Shown: in pieces, positions 15,277 to 23,664 of the stretch
Layout of the letters: each line of letters begins with the position of its first letter
Numbering within the stretch: the stretch's first letter is position 1
Origin: Cyclobacteriaceae bacterium
GTDB lineage: Bacteria > Bacteroidota > Bacteroidia > Cytophagales > Cyclobacteriaceae
Reading direction: 5' to 3'
Assembly: GCA_028285445.1 (NCBI GenBank)
Contig: JANQPQ010000049.1
Location: 1 to 64,000 of the forward strand
DNA length: 64,000 nt
Notes under the pieces: model-generated
Told to the model about the DNA's origin: nothing
Database searches by the model: none
What the model saw: the letters and a program-made list of their open reading frames with translations, nothing else
Made by a program: the position numbers and the translations under genes

Positions 15277-15603
15277 ATGAAAAGACACTACCTGGGGGAA
15301 TTTGAAGAGTTAGTTATGCTAATTGTTGGTGTACTAGCCGATAAAGCCTATGGAATCAACATAGTTGAAGAAATCGCACAGAGGTTTGACCGCCAGGTAA
15401 GCCTTAGCGCGGTTCATGTAACATTGTATAGGCTTGAAGACAAAGGCTACCTTGAGAGCAACCTTGGCGAAGCCACTCCTATTCGCGGGGGCCGGCGGCG
15501 TAGGGTATATAATATCACCGCGGTAGGAAGAGCAGAGCTGGAGTCCTCACAAATTAAGCGCGCTGAATTGTGGCAGTTGATTACGAAGGCTGGTAAATCA
15601 TGA
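15277..15603 (+). CDS. PadR family transcriptional regulator
   Basis: From ATG 15,277 the protein has 108 residues, the usual size of short PadR regulators. The winged-helix signature is clear: LGEFEELVMLIVGVLADKAYG, then SLSAVHVTLYRLEDKGYLES and GGRRRRVYNITAVGRAEL. Its stop codon overlaps the start of the following permease (ATGA), so the two are translated together. In Cytophagales such pairs are frequent, and the regulator is presumed to control the permease operon. Confidence 0.9.
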   Translation: MKRHYLGEFEELVMLIVGVLADKAYGINIVEEIAQRFDRQVSLSAVHVTLYRLEDKGYLESNLGEATPIRGGRRRRVYNITAVGRAELESSQIKRAELWQLITKAGKS

Positions 15604-18188
15604 AAAAAACTGACGCAAGAATCCTGGCCTGGTTAGAAAAAGTATGTCCCGATCATTTATGGGAACCTATTGGTGGTGATCTGGTTGAGCAGTTTCATTT
15701 GAATTCAGAACGTCGCGGCAGTAGCTACGCCAGATGGAAATTGCTAAAAAGTGTAGTTGGCTTTTTGAGGCCAGCTGTCCTTTTCAGAAAAGACAAATAC
15801 CACAGAAGCACCTCATTTAATTCAGTACCTATGCTATACAATTACCTCAAAATCAGTTTTAGGAATCTCCGCAAGCAGGGCCTTTTCACTGCCATCAACG
15901 TATTTGGCCTCGCAGTTGGCCTCACGGCTAGCATTCTCATTATACTCTGGGTCAGTGATGAATTGGCTTTTGATAGGTTCCATCAGGATAGCGATCGCAT
16001 CTTCCAGGTAATGGAAAATCGGTATGGCTCAGAAGGGACAATCCATACCGCTGAAAATACCCGTACGCCCCTACTGCCCTTACTAGACGCAAATTTTTCT
16101 CATCATAGCGGCATCACCAGGGTCTGGCCTGGTCGGTTGCTACTGCAATCAGGAGATAAAGGATTTTATGAAGCTGGAATCTATGCCGATGCGGATTTCT
16201 TCAAAGTATTCTCATTTGAAGAAGTCGCAGGTGTAGCAGCATCGGCATTTACGCTAAATAACAGTATAGTAATTACTGAGGAAGTCGCTAAGAAGCACTT
16301 TGGCAATGAAAGCGCTCTCGGTAAGTCAATCAGTACCGATTCTGGTGATGAGTTCATTGTGGCAGCAGTTCTCAGCAACATCCCTGAACAAAGCTCACTA
16401 AAATTCAAGTTTGTGATCCCGTTCGACTACTACTTCCAGCGTAATAAGTCCTGGATGGGCCAGTGGAACAACTTAAATGTGAAGATATTTCTAAAGCTAA
16501 ATGGTGGTATAGATAAAAAAGATGCCATTCTCGCATTTGATGAGCTCTCACCTATTGAGCCTCTCGGTGACAATGCCTCATTCTTCCTGAGGCCATTTAC
16601 TGACAGGCACCTTTATAACCGCTATAACAATGGTGTACAAGACGGTGGCCGCATAGAGTACTTGCAACTGTTTTCGTTTATTGCCTTCCTCGTGCTTCTT
16701 ATTGCAGCAATCAATTTTGCCAACCTCTCAACTACCCAATCTATAAAGAGGCTAAAAGAGATCGGTGTTAGAAAAGTATTGGGCGCCAGACGCAAAAGCA
16801 TTGGGATCCAATTTGCAGCTGACAGCATGGTGCTTGCTTTTGCAGCATTAATATTTGCCCTGGTAATGACAGCCTTGCTTCTGCCGGCCTTCGGTACTAT
16901 CACCGGTAAGAGTATACTCATCTCTGACCTAGGTGTGCAATCAGTACTTTGGATTATGCTCACCACTATCTTCGCAGGTGCATTAGGAGGACTGTACCCA
17001 TCAGTTTATGCGGCCAGGCAATCACCCCTATCATCATTGAGAAATAATGAAAACGCTACCGGTGGCGGAAGACTTAGAAAAATACTAGTGAGCTTACAAT
17101 ACATCTCCTCCACGGCGCTCATCATTGGCTCTTTGGTTATTTACTCACAGATGGAGTACCTGCTCAACGAAGATATCGGCTTGAGTAAGGACAGGGTGAT
17201 TGTTATGCCTTTAAGAGGTGAGGCTCGAGTAAGAACTGAGTTTATTAGAACGCAGTTAGAAGCCAACCCTTCGATTGATGCGGTCTCTTTTAGTTTCACT
17301 TCACCAGTCGATTTTGGTACGGCAACGTCTTCGGTAGAATGGGATAATAAAGATCCCGAGGAAACTGCCTCATTTTCGTACTTCTCAGTGGACTATAACT
17401 TCGAGAAAGTACTTGGGCTTAAGTTTAAGGAAGGCAGAAGCTTTGAAACCGAAAGAAGCGATGACACCAATATTGTAATCAACGAAGCTGCCGCCCAGTT
17501 AATGTTTCCGGGCCAATCTGCAATTGGTAAAGAGGTTGTGATTTGGGGAAGGAGAAGAGGTGTGGTAATTGGCGTGGTGCACAACTTCAATTTTCGTTCT
17601 ATGCGGTCACAAATACCTCCTTTAATTATAATGCTCAAAGCCGAACGTATTAATAACCTCATTGCTAGTATTAAGCCTTCCTCTGGCTGGGAGCCAATTG
17701 TTGAAGAGCTAAGTGAAATACATAGTGAGCTTGGAAGTTTCTACCCATTTGAGTACTCATTCCTGGGGCAGGAATGGGAAAAGCTCTATTCTTCTGAGCA
17801 ACGCCTGAGTAAGCTATTTAACTACTTCAGCTCATTAGCCATATTGATAGCTACTTTGGGATTATTCGCTCTTAGTGCTCATAGTGCTCAGCAAAGATTG
17901 AAGGAGCTAAGTATTCGCAGGGTGCTCGGAGCCAAGGTGGGTCAACTGGTACTTATGTTCAATGCTGATTTCCTGCGGGTGTTATTATTCTCTTCCATTG
18001 TTGGGGCCATCCTGGCAGGGTACTTTCTAAATCAATGGCTTTCAGGATTTGCTTATAACATGGAACTCACGGCGATTCACTTTGTAATACCTCCGCTTAC
18101 GGTATTGCTGCTTGCTTCGGTGGTTATTAGTTTCCACGCGTTAATGGCAAGCCTCAAGAATCCTGCGTCCATTCTTAAAGAAGACTAA
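15600..18188 (+). CDS. FtsX-like ABC transporter permease with PadR-associated prefix domain
   Basis: This is an 862-residue permease. The N-terminal 80 residues (ILAWLEKVCPDHLWEPIGGD) form the prefix found on permeases coupled to PadR genes. Two MacB-type modules follow: an N-terminal helix with the motif LRKQGLFTAINVFGLAVGLT, a periplasmic domain, and FtsX helices around residues 360-480; the second module has its helices at the C-terminus (about 740-860) with ELSIRRVLGAK. No ABC ATPase gene is adjacent, as is usual for this type. The substrate is unknown. Confidence 0.9.
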   Translation: MKKTDARILAWLEKVCPDHLWEPIGGDLVEQFHLNSERRGSSYARWKLLKSVVGFLRPAVLFRKDKYHRSTSFNSVPMLYNYLKISFRNLRKQGLFTAINVFGLAVGLTASILIILWVSDELAFDRFHQDSDRIFQVMENRYGSEGTIHTAENTRTPLLPLLDANFSHHSGITRVWPGRLLLQSGDKGFYEAGIYADADFFKVFSFEEVAGVAASAFTLNNSIVITEEVAKKHFGNESALGKSISTDSGDEFIVAAVLSNIPEQSSLKFKFVIPFDYYFQRNKSWMGQWNNLNVKIFLKLNGGIDKKDAILAFDELSPIEPLGDNASFFLRPFTDRHLYNRYNNGVQDGGRIEYLQLFSFIAFLVLLIAAINFANLSTTQSIKRLKEIGVRKVLGARRKSIGIQFAADSMVLAFAALIFALVMTALLLPAFGTITGKSILISDLGVQSVLWIMLTTIFAGALGGLYPSVYAARQSPLSSLRNNENATGGGRLRKILVSLQYISSTALIIGSLVIYSQMEYLLNEDIGLSKDRVIVMPLRGEARVRTEFIRTQLEANPSIDAVSFSFTSPVDFGTATSSVEWDNKDPEETASFSYFSVDYNFEKVLGLKFKEGRSFETERSDDTNIVINEAAAQLMFPGQSAIGKEVVIWGRRRGVVIGVVHNFNFRSMRSQIPPLIIMLKAERINNLIASIKPSSGWEPIVEELSEIHSELGSFYPFEYSFLGQEWEKLYSSEQRLSKLFNYFSSLAILIATLGLFALSAHSAQQRLKELSIRRVLGAKVGQLVLMFNADFLRVLLFSSIVGAILAGYFLNQWLSGFAYNMELTAIHFVIPPLTVLLLASVVISFHALMASLKNPASILKED

Positions 18189-18193
18189 TACCG

Positions 18194-18211
18194 GGGAATT
18201 AAGGTATTCCC
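18194..18211. terminator. Small hairpin between convergent genes
   Basis: GGGAAT and ATTCCC form a six-base-pair stem with a six-base loop, between the convergent permease and STAND genes. No T-run follows, so termination is uncertain. Confidence 0.35.
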
Positions 18212-18232
18212 ACCGACTAGCGTGCCAGGAAC

Positions 18233-21200
18233 TTATTCTCTTAGTGATAGAAAAGGATCTTTGTTCAGCAAACTCCAGAATCGCGGGTTAATCACTATCT
18301 GGGCTTCGGCATGGCGAACTATCGTTGCCGGAGAAGGATTTTGGATAGGTTGATGGTTGTACAACCAAATTCTTCGATAGCGAGCAGTTTCGGTCAAAAT
18401 ATAACTTTCAAAGAAGGTGGTACTAAGCACTGCACTTTCATGCTGCAGGATCTGCATGCTGCTGTTCTCTGTATTCCTTAGATATACATTTGAAGATCCA
18501 GCCACCTGCATTATCTGCAAGGGTCCCCTCTCAATAAGTGTTGTCTGACTTAGTTCAGTTTGAATAGAATCTACTTCTTCAGGGTTAATAGAAAAATTGG
18601 TAAGCGAAACCGTATTCAATCCAAGGTCGGTAATAATCAGCACGTTTTCGCCAGCTATAACCGCATCTTGCGGGATACCATCAAACTGAAGCCGACCTTT
18701 AGGCTTGCCATCCAGGCCAACAATTCGGCAATTATCTGGATATAGTATTAGAAATGCAGATACTTCCGGCACAAACCTCATAGCCAGTATGTTATTCAAA
18801 AAGAACTTCTCAATTGTCCTACCAGACATTGTTTTGATCTCTACTCTCTCGTTCCTGCCATTCTCTTTCTGTCTGTAAACTACCATCAGTGGTTCTCCAG
18901 CAGCATCTGCACCAATATTAAAATCTGTGATTTCATATGAACCACTCTTTTGCAATGAAGTTAGCTCCTCACCCTTTTCAAGGTCGATTAAAACCAATCT
19001 CTGAAAAAGTCCTCCCTGGGTATAATAAATAAAGTGATCTGTGGTCTGGGCCATTTTGGGTGAACCGGCTTGGGTAATTGTATTGCCCACCTGATCAATT
19101 CCAGAGTTGGCGCTATTAAATTTCCACAATTGGATCTCGTCACTTAACCTATTGTATATGGAGAAATACTTCCTGCTTGCCGACACTTGCACGTCAATTA
19201 TGGAATTGATAGAACGCCTATCACGAAAGAAGCTAAGCAGCAAGCCTTTGCCCCTATTTACATTAAATAACCTTTGTGGGGATGACAGCATATTGCCATC
19301 AATGCTCTCTATGAATCCATTACCATTGGTAAGGATTTTCATGGAGTTGCCGTTAGGAAGAATCGTGCTGTGCAATATCCCTACCGAATCACGAGCAAAA
19401 CTTCGATCAATCCCAAAAAATGGCTTTGAATTATAGGCTTGAATTAAAGCATCCAGGTTGGGTTGATAGGTACTATCTAGTTTATAAGCCTGGTAAGCAA
19501 AGTGAAATGCTGCCCTGGGGTCCGCAGGGTTGTCTACAGTATTTGTTAACACTTGCGAAGATTCCAATGCCCACAATTGGAGGCGATATTGCTGCGCCTC
19601 CTGACGCAAAATGAGGGCTTCCTGATTCGCAACATCAGCTTGACTCCGAGCTAACACAGCTGCTTCTCTTTCTTCAATGGCCAGTTGCCTTTGTCTATCT
19701 GCTTCTTTTTCATTCTCGTCGGCCTTTCTTTGGATTTCCAGCGCAAGTTTTCTCAAATTATCCGATTCGTATTCTGCTTTTGCAATTTTAGCTGCGGCAT
19801 TCCTTTCCGCCTCATCAATTTGACTTTGGGCACTAGCCCTTATCTGATCTGCTTGCTCCTCGGCCCGGGATATAAGCAATAGAGCTGAATCAGACCGTGT
19901 GGTAAGTACGTTGTTAATGGAGTCCTCTTTTTGGATGTAAAGTCTGTTAACCTCTTGAAGCTCTTCATATTTCTGACTTGCCAGGGACCAAACCACCAGT
20001 GCCGTGATACCTCCAACAAAGCCAAATAGCCATATCCACACCGAAAATTGCTTTTTCCTCTCTATCCGTTTGTCCCAAATTATGGTTGCCAAAAAATCAT
20101 GAATGAGCTCTACGGAAGTATCAGTCAGGCGCCGTTCGAATCTTAGCAGCTTGTGCTTTTTTACCAGTTGCTGAATTTCCTCTCCTGATAATTTTTGTTG
20201 CAGGCTTTCCAATGGCACTGGAATCCTCAAGCCATTGCTAAGCATCTTATTTTCAATGGTTCTGCTGATTTTCCATCGTCTCCAGAATGGAAAATGTTTC
20301 AATTGGGCACTGTAGTAATCCCCAATTATTTCATTCAGCTTCTTCGTTCTCAACCAGCTATCAGGGATTGGAGTATCAGGCGATTTCTTTTTTACCAGTT
20401 CACTACAAACCAGGTTAAGTACCGCCGGATTAATGTCTTTGATCCGATCATTAGCAAAATCTATTTCAACGGCCTCACCATCGCCTATATTGAACAAGGT
20501 GTTTCTTCCAGTCTTTCTCTTTTCCTGGCTTTCCCTGATAAATCGAATCACCGACTCCGCTTGTGCGCCTTCCAAATAAGTGCGTTCAAATACCTTATTG
20601 GGCTTCAGAATTGCCTTTTTAGCGGCCTGAGCATCCAGTTGCTCTAACCTGAATTGTACCCTATCGATTGAAGGAATTTTAATTTTAAAGTGAAAAAGCT
20701 GGGGCAGGTAATCCTCTCTTAAAGAGAGTAGTATTCTATAGTTATGGGAGGAAACATTTATCTCATAATCTTCATCATACTCGAGCCTTTCTGAAATATC
20801 CCTGGGAATTTGATTTTCAATCAGGCTGGCCAATTCAGAAATCAGTTTCTCCACCCCATGATCATTCAAACCAAGAGTAAATACCTCCTCAAACTGATCC
20901 AGAACCAGCACCGGAACAATGTCGTTCTCTTCGAAGGCTGTATGAAAGTATTCCCAGATCGACTCCTCTTCCTCAATGCGCCTGGCTTTCAATCGCTTTC
21001 TCTCTTCCACCTCCCGGTTTATTTTCCTCTTAATTTGCCCTACCAGGTTCGTTCCAGTGGAAAGCCCCCCAGCTCCCATAAATTTTAATCGCACATATAC
21101 TGGCACAAACTGCTTCAGCCTTCCATCATCATCATTTGATCGCTTATTATCCTTGCGCAGCCCTGCAAATAAACCTGCCTTGAGTAGAGATGTTTTTCCC

Positions 21201-22042
21201 GTACCTGATGTTCCAAAGAGCACAGTCAGTGAATTGTATTTCACCAGGGCTTTTAGCTGCTCTGTTTCGCTTTTCCTACTCGCGAAAAGTTTGCTTTCAT
21301 CTTCTGTATAAGAAAATAGACCTTTGAAGGGATTATCAGCAGTTACCTCGGGATTCTTGAAAATATGTTCAATCCCAAACCGTGCTTCTTCCGGAATACT
21401 AATACTACTCTGAAGAGCCTTGAGATAATCGTTTCTTACGCTAAATACCAGATGGCACTTTGCATGTTTCTTTTCCTCTTCGTCGGCGTTGTGACTAGCT
21501 GTCTCACTTGAGGGTGTATGAAGCACTTTCTCTAATGCTGAAAAAAGTGACTGGCCTTTATCTTTTCCATGAATAAAAAACTCCTCGAACTGATCGAATA
21601 CAAGTACTATGTCCGGGGCATTCTCACCTATTTCAGAATTAAAATAAGTGACCAGTTCTTCGTGCTCTTCGATGGGCCTCAGATCCCAGTCACCTAATCT
21701 AATCGCCGCGTTTAGGCAGGTTTTTATTTGCGATAAGAAGCTATTCGGCTCTGTTTCTTTGTTGGGGGTATGGAAATTAAAACGAATTAAAACCGGAAGG
21801 TACTTTTTCTCTTTGCGAAGCTTTTCTACCAGCCCTACTTTCAATAGGAAGGTTTTTCCAGTTCCAGAACCACCGTGTAATACTACCGCCGGATTTGCCT
21901 TAACCAGCGCCAGGAGGTCTGCGCTGTCTTTCTTTCTTGATGCAAAAAGCTCACTGTCTCCAGACGGCTCATGATGTAAGTCTGCGGAATTAACCTCAGA
22001 ACTTCCATCAGCCTGACTCTTATGTAAATCATGCGTTTCCAT
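18233..22042 (-). CDS. Membrane-anchored STAND ATPase with two NTPase modules
   Basis: This is a 1,269-residue protein. The first P-loop module has Walker A GGSGTGKT (57-64) and Walker B VLVFDQFEE (146-154). The second repeats it with GTSGTGKT (277-284) and VLVLDQFEE (378-386), and both carry the S-R-N/E-DYL motif typical of novel STAND NTPases. The two modules share the leader LFASRK and are an internal duplication; the first lacks a full winged-helix part. A helix at about 665-687 (WIWLFGFVGGITALVVW) predicts membrane insertion. A coiled coil (about 700-840) and a beta-rich, propeller-like C-terminus follow. It overlaps the SIR2/TIR gene by 14 bases, so it is coupled to it and is the likely sensor or switch. 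Confidence 0.85.
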   Translation of the reverse strand: METHDLHKSQADGSSEVNSADLHHEPSGDSELFASRKKDSADLLALVKANPAVVLHGGSGTGKTFLLKVGLVEKLRKEKKYLPVLIRFNFHTPNKETEPNSFLSQIKTCLNAAIRLGDWDLRPIEEHEELVTYFNSEIGENAPDIVLVFDQFEEFFIHGKDKGQSLFSALEKVLHTPSSETASHNADEEEKKHAKCHLVFSVRNDYLKALQSSISIPEEARFGIEHIFKNPEVTADNPFKGLFSYTEDESKLFASRKSETEQLKALVKYNSLTVLFGTSGTGKTSLLKAGLFAGLRKDNKRSNDDDGRLKQFVPVYVRLKFMGAGGLSTGTNLVGQIKRKINREVEERKRLKARRIEEEESIWEYFHTAFEENDIVPVLVLDQFEEVFTLGLNDHGVEKLISELASLIENQIPRDISERLEYDEDYEINVSSHNYRILLSLREDYLPQLFHFKIKIPSIDRVQFRLEQLDAQAAKKAILKPNKVFERTYLEGAQAESVIRFIRESQEKRKTGRNTLFNIGDGEAVEIDFANDRIKDINPAVLNLVCSELVKKKSPDTPIPDSWLRTKKLNEIIGDYYSAQLKHFPFWRRWKISRTIENKMLSNGLRIPVPLESLQQKLSGEEIQQLVKKHKLLRFERRLTDTSVELIHDFLATIIWDKRIERKKQFSVWIWLFGFVGGITALVVWSLASQKYEELQEVNRLYIQKEDSINNVLTTRSDSALLLISRAEEQADQIRASAQSQIDEAERNAAAKIAKAEYESDNLRKLALEIQRKADENEKEADRQRQLAIEEREAAVLARSQADVANQEALILRQEAQQYRLQLWALESSQVLTNTVDNPADPRAAFHFAYQAYKLDSTYQPNLDALIQAYNSKPFFGIDRSFARDSVGILHSTILPNGNSMKILTNGNGFIESIDGNMLSSPQRLFNVNRGKGLLLSFFRDRRSINSIIDVQVSASRKYFSIYNRLSDEIQLWKFNSANSGIDQVGNTITQAGSPKMAQTTDHFIYYTQGGLFQRLVLIDLEKGEELTSLQKSGSYEITDFNIGADAAGEPLMVVYRQKENGRNERVEIKTMSGRTIEKFFLNNILAMRFVPEVSAFLILYPDNCRIVGLDGKPKGRLQFDGIPQDAVIAGENVLIITDLGLNTVSLTNFSINPEEVDSIQTELSQTTLIERGPLQIMQVAGSSNVYLRNTENSSMQILQHESAVLSTTFFESYILTETARYRRIWLYNHQPIQNPSPATIVRHAEAQIVINPRFWSLLNKDPFLSLRE

Positions 22043-23411
22043 CCTGGGCAGTTATTAATTGCTTAATTAACTTCTTAAATTCTTCTGCATCGCTATTAGG
22101 GTCACCATCCTTAAGGTTGGTCCAAAAAACTTCATCAACCGAGGGGAAATAGTCTTCTACTCTTGGTACGGAGCCATCAACGGTTATTGGAAACAGCCTG
22201 GGCCTTTCCGGAGACCCAACGGGGTAAGCATCCATTTGGGAATCGACCCACTTCCATTCCTTCTTGTGGTAGCCATCCTGTTCGCAGGCCGTCTTGGAGA
22301 AAAGGGGCATAAAAACGGTGCTTTTCCTTATTGCCACTTTGATCTGTTCTGAGATTTCATTTCCAACCTCCCTTTCCTTTTCATCAAACCAAACCGGCAA
22401 ACCCTTATCCCGAAGGGATTCAGCCAACATGCGGGCTTTTTTCCGATCTACTTCATTACCATCTTTATCGGAACCCATGAATGACAGAAAGGCAATTGAA
22501 GGAAAATCCTCCTTCTCTATAATCTGATCCTCCTCTTTTTCAAGCTCCTGGTATAACATATCCACAAAATCCAGAGACTTGCCAGGATAGATTGATGACT
22601 GATGATCCTTGAGAAAACTCAGCAAGTCACTTTCAAAATCACTTTCATCATTACCACGACTAAAGTCACTTCCAAAGAAGAGGTCTTTAGGTGGATCGCC
22701 CACCTGAAATTTTTTGTTTGAAATGGTCCTTATAAAGAACCTAGACAGCCAATTCTTATAGTTACAACCTATGAATAAGAATTTCCTGTCTTTTAAGAAT
22801 TGGATAAATCTGTTATTGGGGCTGGTGAGAGATGCCTGATTAAAGGTGGTTATGGCTTCTAAGACATCGCTCTCTGTGAGGGCAGGCTTATTACTAAGTC
22901 CGAACTTTCCAAAAATATTTAGAATCGTGGTGTTCTCAATTGACTCGTAATCAATATTGTGCAGTGTTTCGTGTTCACCGGTATTGTAAGCAATACTTCT
23001 GCTTGTTCCTTTCCTGACCCACCTTACGGCATTATGTAGCGAGTTATCATAGGTGATAGATATGATGAAGTTGAAGTTTTTGATCCTCGCTAACTTAATC
23101 AGAGGGTGTTCAAGATTGAAGGTAAACCTGTTGGGGGGCACGGCTGCTAACTTCTTCAATTTGTTAGAAAGCACCTTTTTATCATCAGGATTTGCTTTTA
23201 GATATTCGAGGTTGACTTTTAGAAAATTGTGTTTGTCGGAATTAGGAGATATGCTTTCATCCTTAGCCAGAGTCTCCGCCAGGCTGTCGTACAAAAGCTT
23301 CTGAGACGAGTTAATAGTATGTACCTCTGGCCCAATAACTGGAATAATTTCCGTATTGCGAATACGTTTCAGCAGGGTTTGCCAGTCAAATTCTACTCGT
23401 TCCTTGGCCAT
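22029..23411 (-). CDS. SIR2-like / TIR fusion protein
   Basis: The start is set at ATG 23,411 (460 residues), because the extra 30 residues upstream look non-coding. Residues about 20-230 match the SIR2-like family seen in bacterial conflict systems: IPVIGPEV, then YDSLAETLA, then FIISITYDNSL, then NIFGKFG, then FLFIGCNYKNWLSRFF. Residues about 305-460 are a TIR domain: IAFLSFMGSDKD, RDKGLPVWFDEKE, and KSTVFMPLFS, with Glu385 in YHKKEWKW the likely NADase glutamate. The usual SIR2 catalytic Asn and His are not seen at the expected sites. It is the first gene of a two-gene operon with the STAND ATPase. Confidence 0.85.
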   Translation of the reverse strand: MAKERVEFDWQTLLKRIRNTEIIPVIGPEVHTINSSQKLLYDSLAETLAKDESISPNSDKHNFLKVNLEYLKANPDDKKVLSNKLKKLAAVPPNRFTFNLEHPLIKLARIKNFNFIISITYDNSLHNAVRWVRKGTSRSIAYNTGEHETLHNIDYESIENTTILNIFGKFGLSNKPALTESDVLEAITTFNQASLTSPNNRFIQFLKDRKFLFIGCNYKNWLSRFFIRTISNKKFQVGDPPKDLFFGSDFSRGNDESDFESDLLSFLKDHQSSIYPGKSLDFVDMLYQELEKEEDQIIEKEDFPSIAFLSFMGSDKDGNEVDRKKARMLAESLRDKGLPVWFDEKEREVGNEISEQIKVAIRKSTVFMPLFSKTACEQDGYHKKEWKWVDSQMDAYPVGSPERPRLFPITVDGSVPRVEDYFPSVDEVFWTNLKDGDPNSDAEEFKKLIKQLITAQDGNA

Positions 23412-23664
23412 AGAGGTCAAATTAATAAATCTCCGTACTACATTCCCAGCAGGGATGGTATAAATACCTACATACGATAAGTATTTATACCACCTACCCA
23501 TAACCCCTTAATACTCACGTGTTAGTCAATCTTTATTGCTTTAGCAGCTATTGATAACCCAAGGGCCTAGGTATCAGACTTTACCTTGTCAAACTTGCCA
23601 CGTGACTTATATCGGCAGCCTGAAAACGAAAAATTCCTAAATTTCGAAGACTCTCGATCTACCC

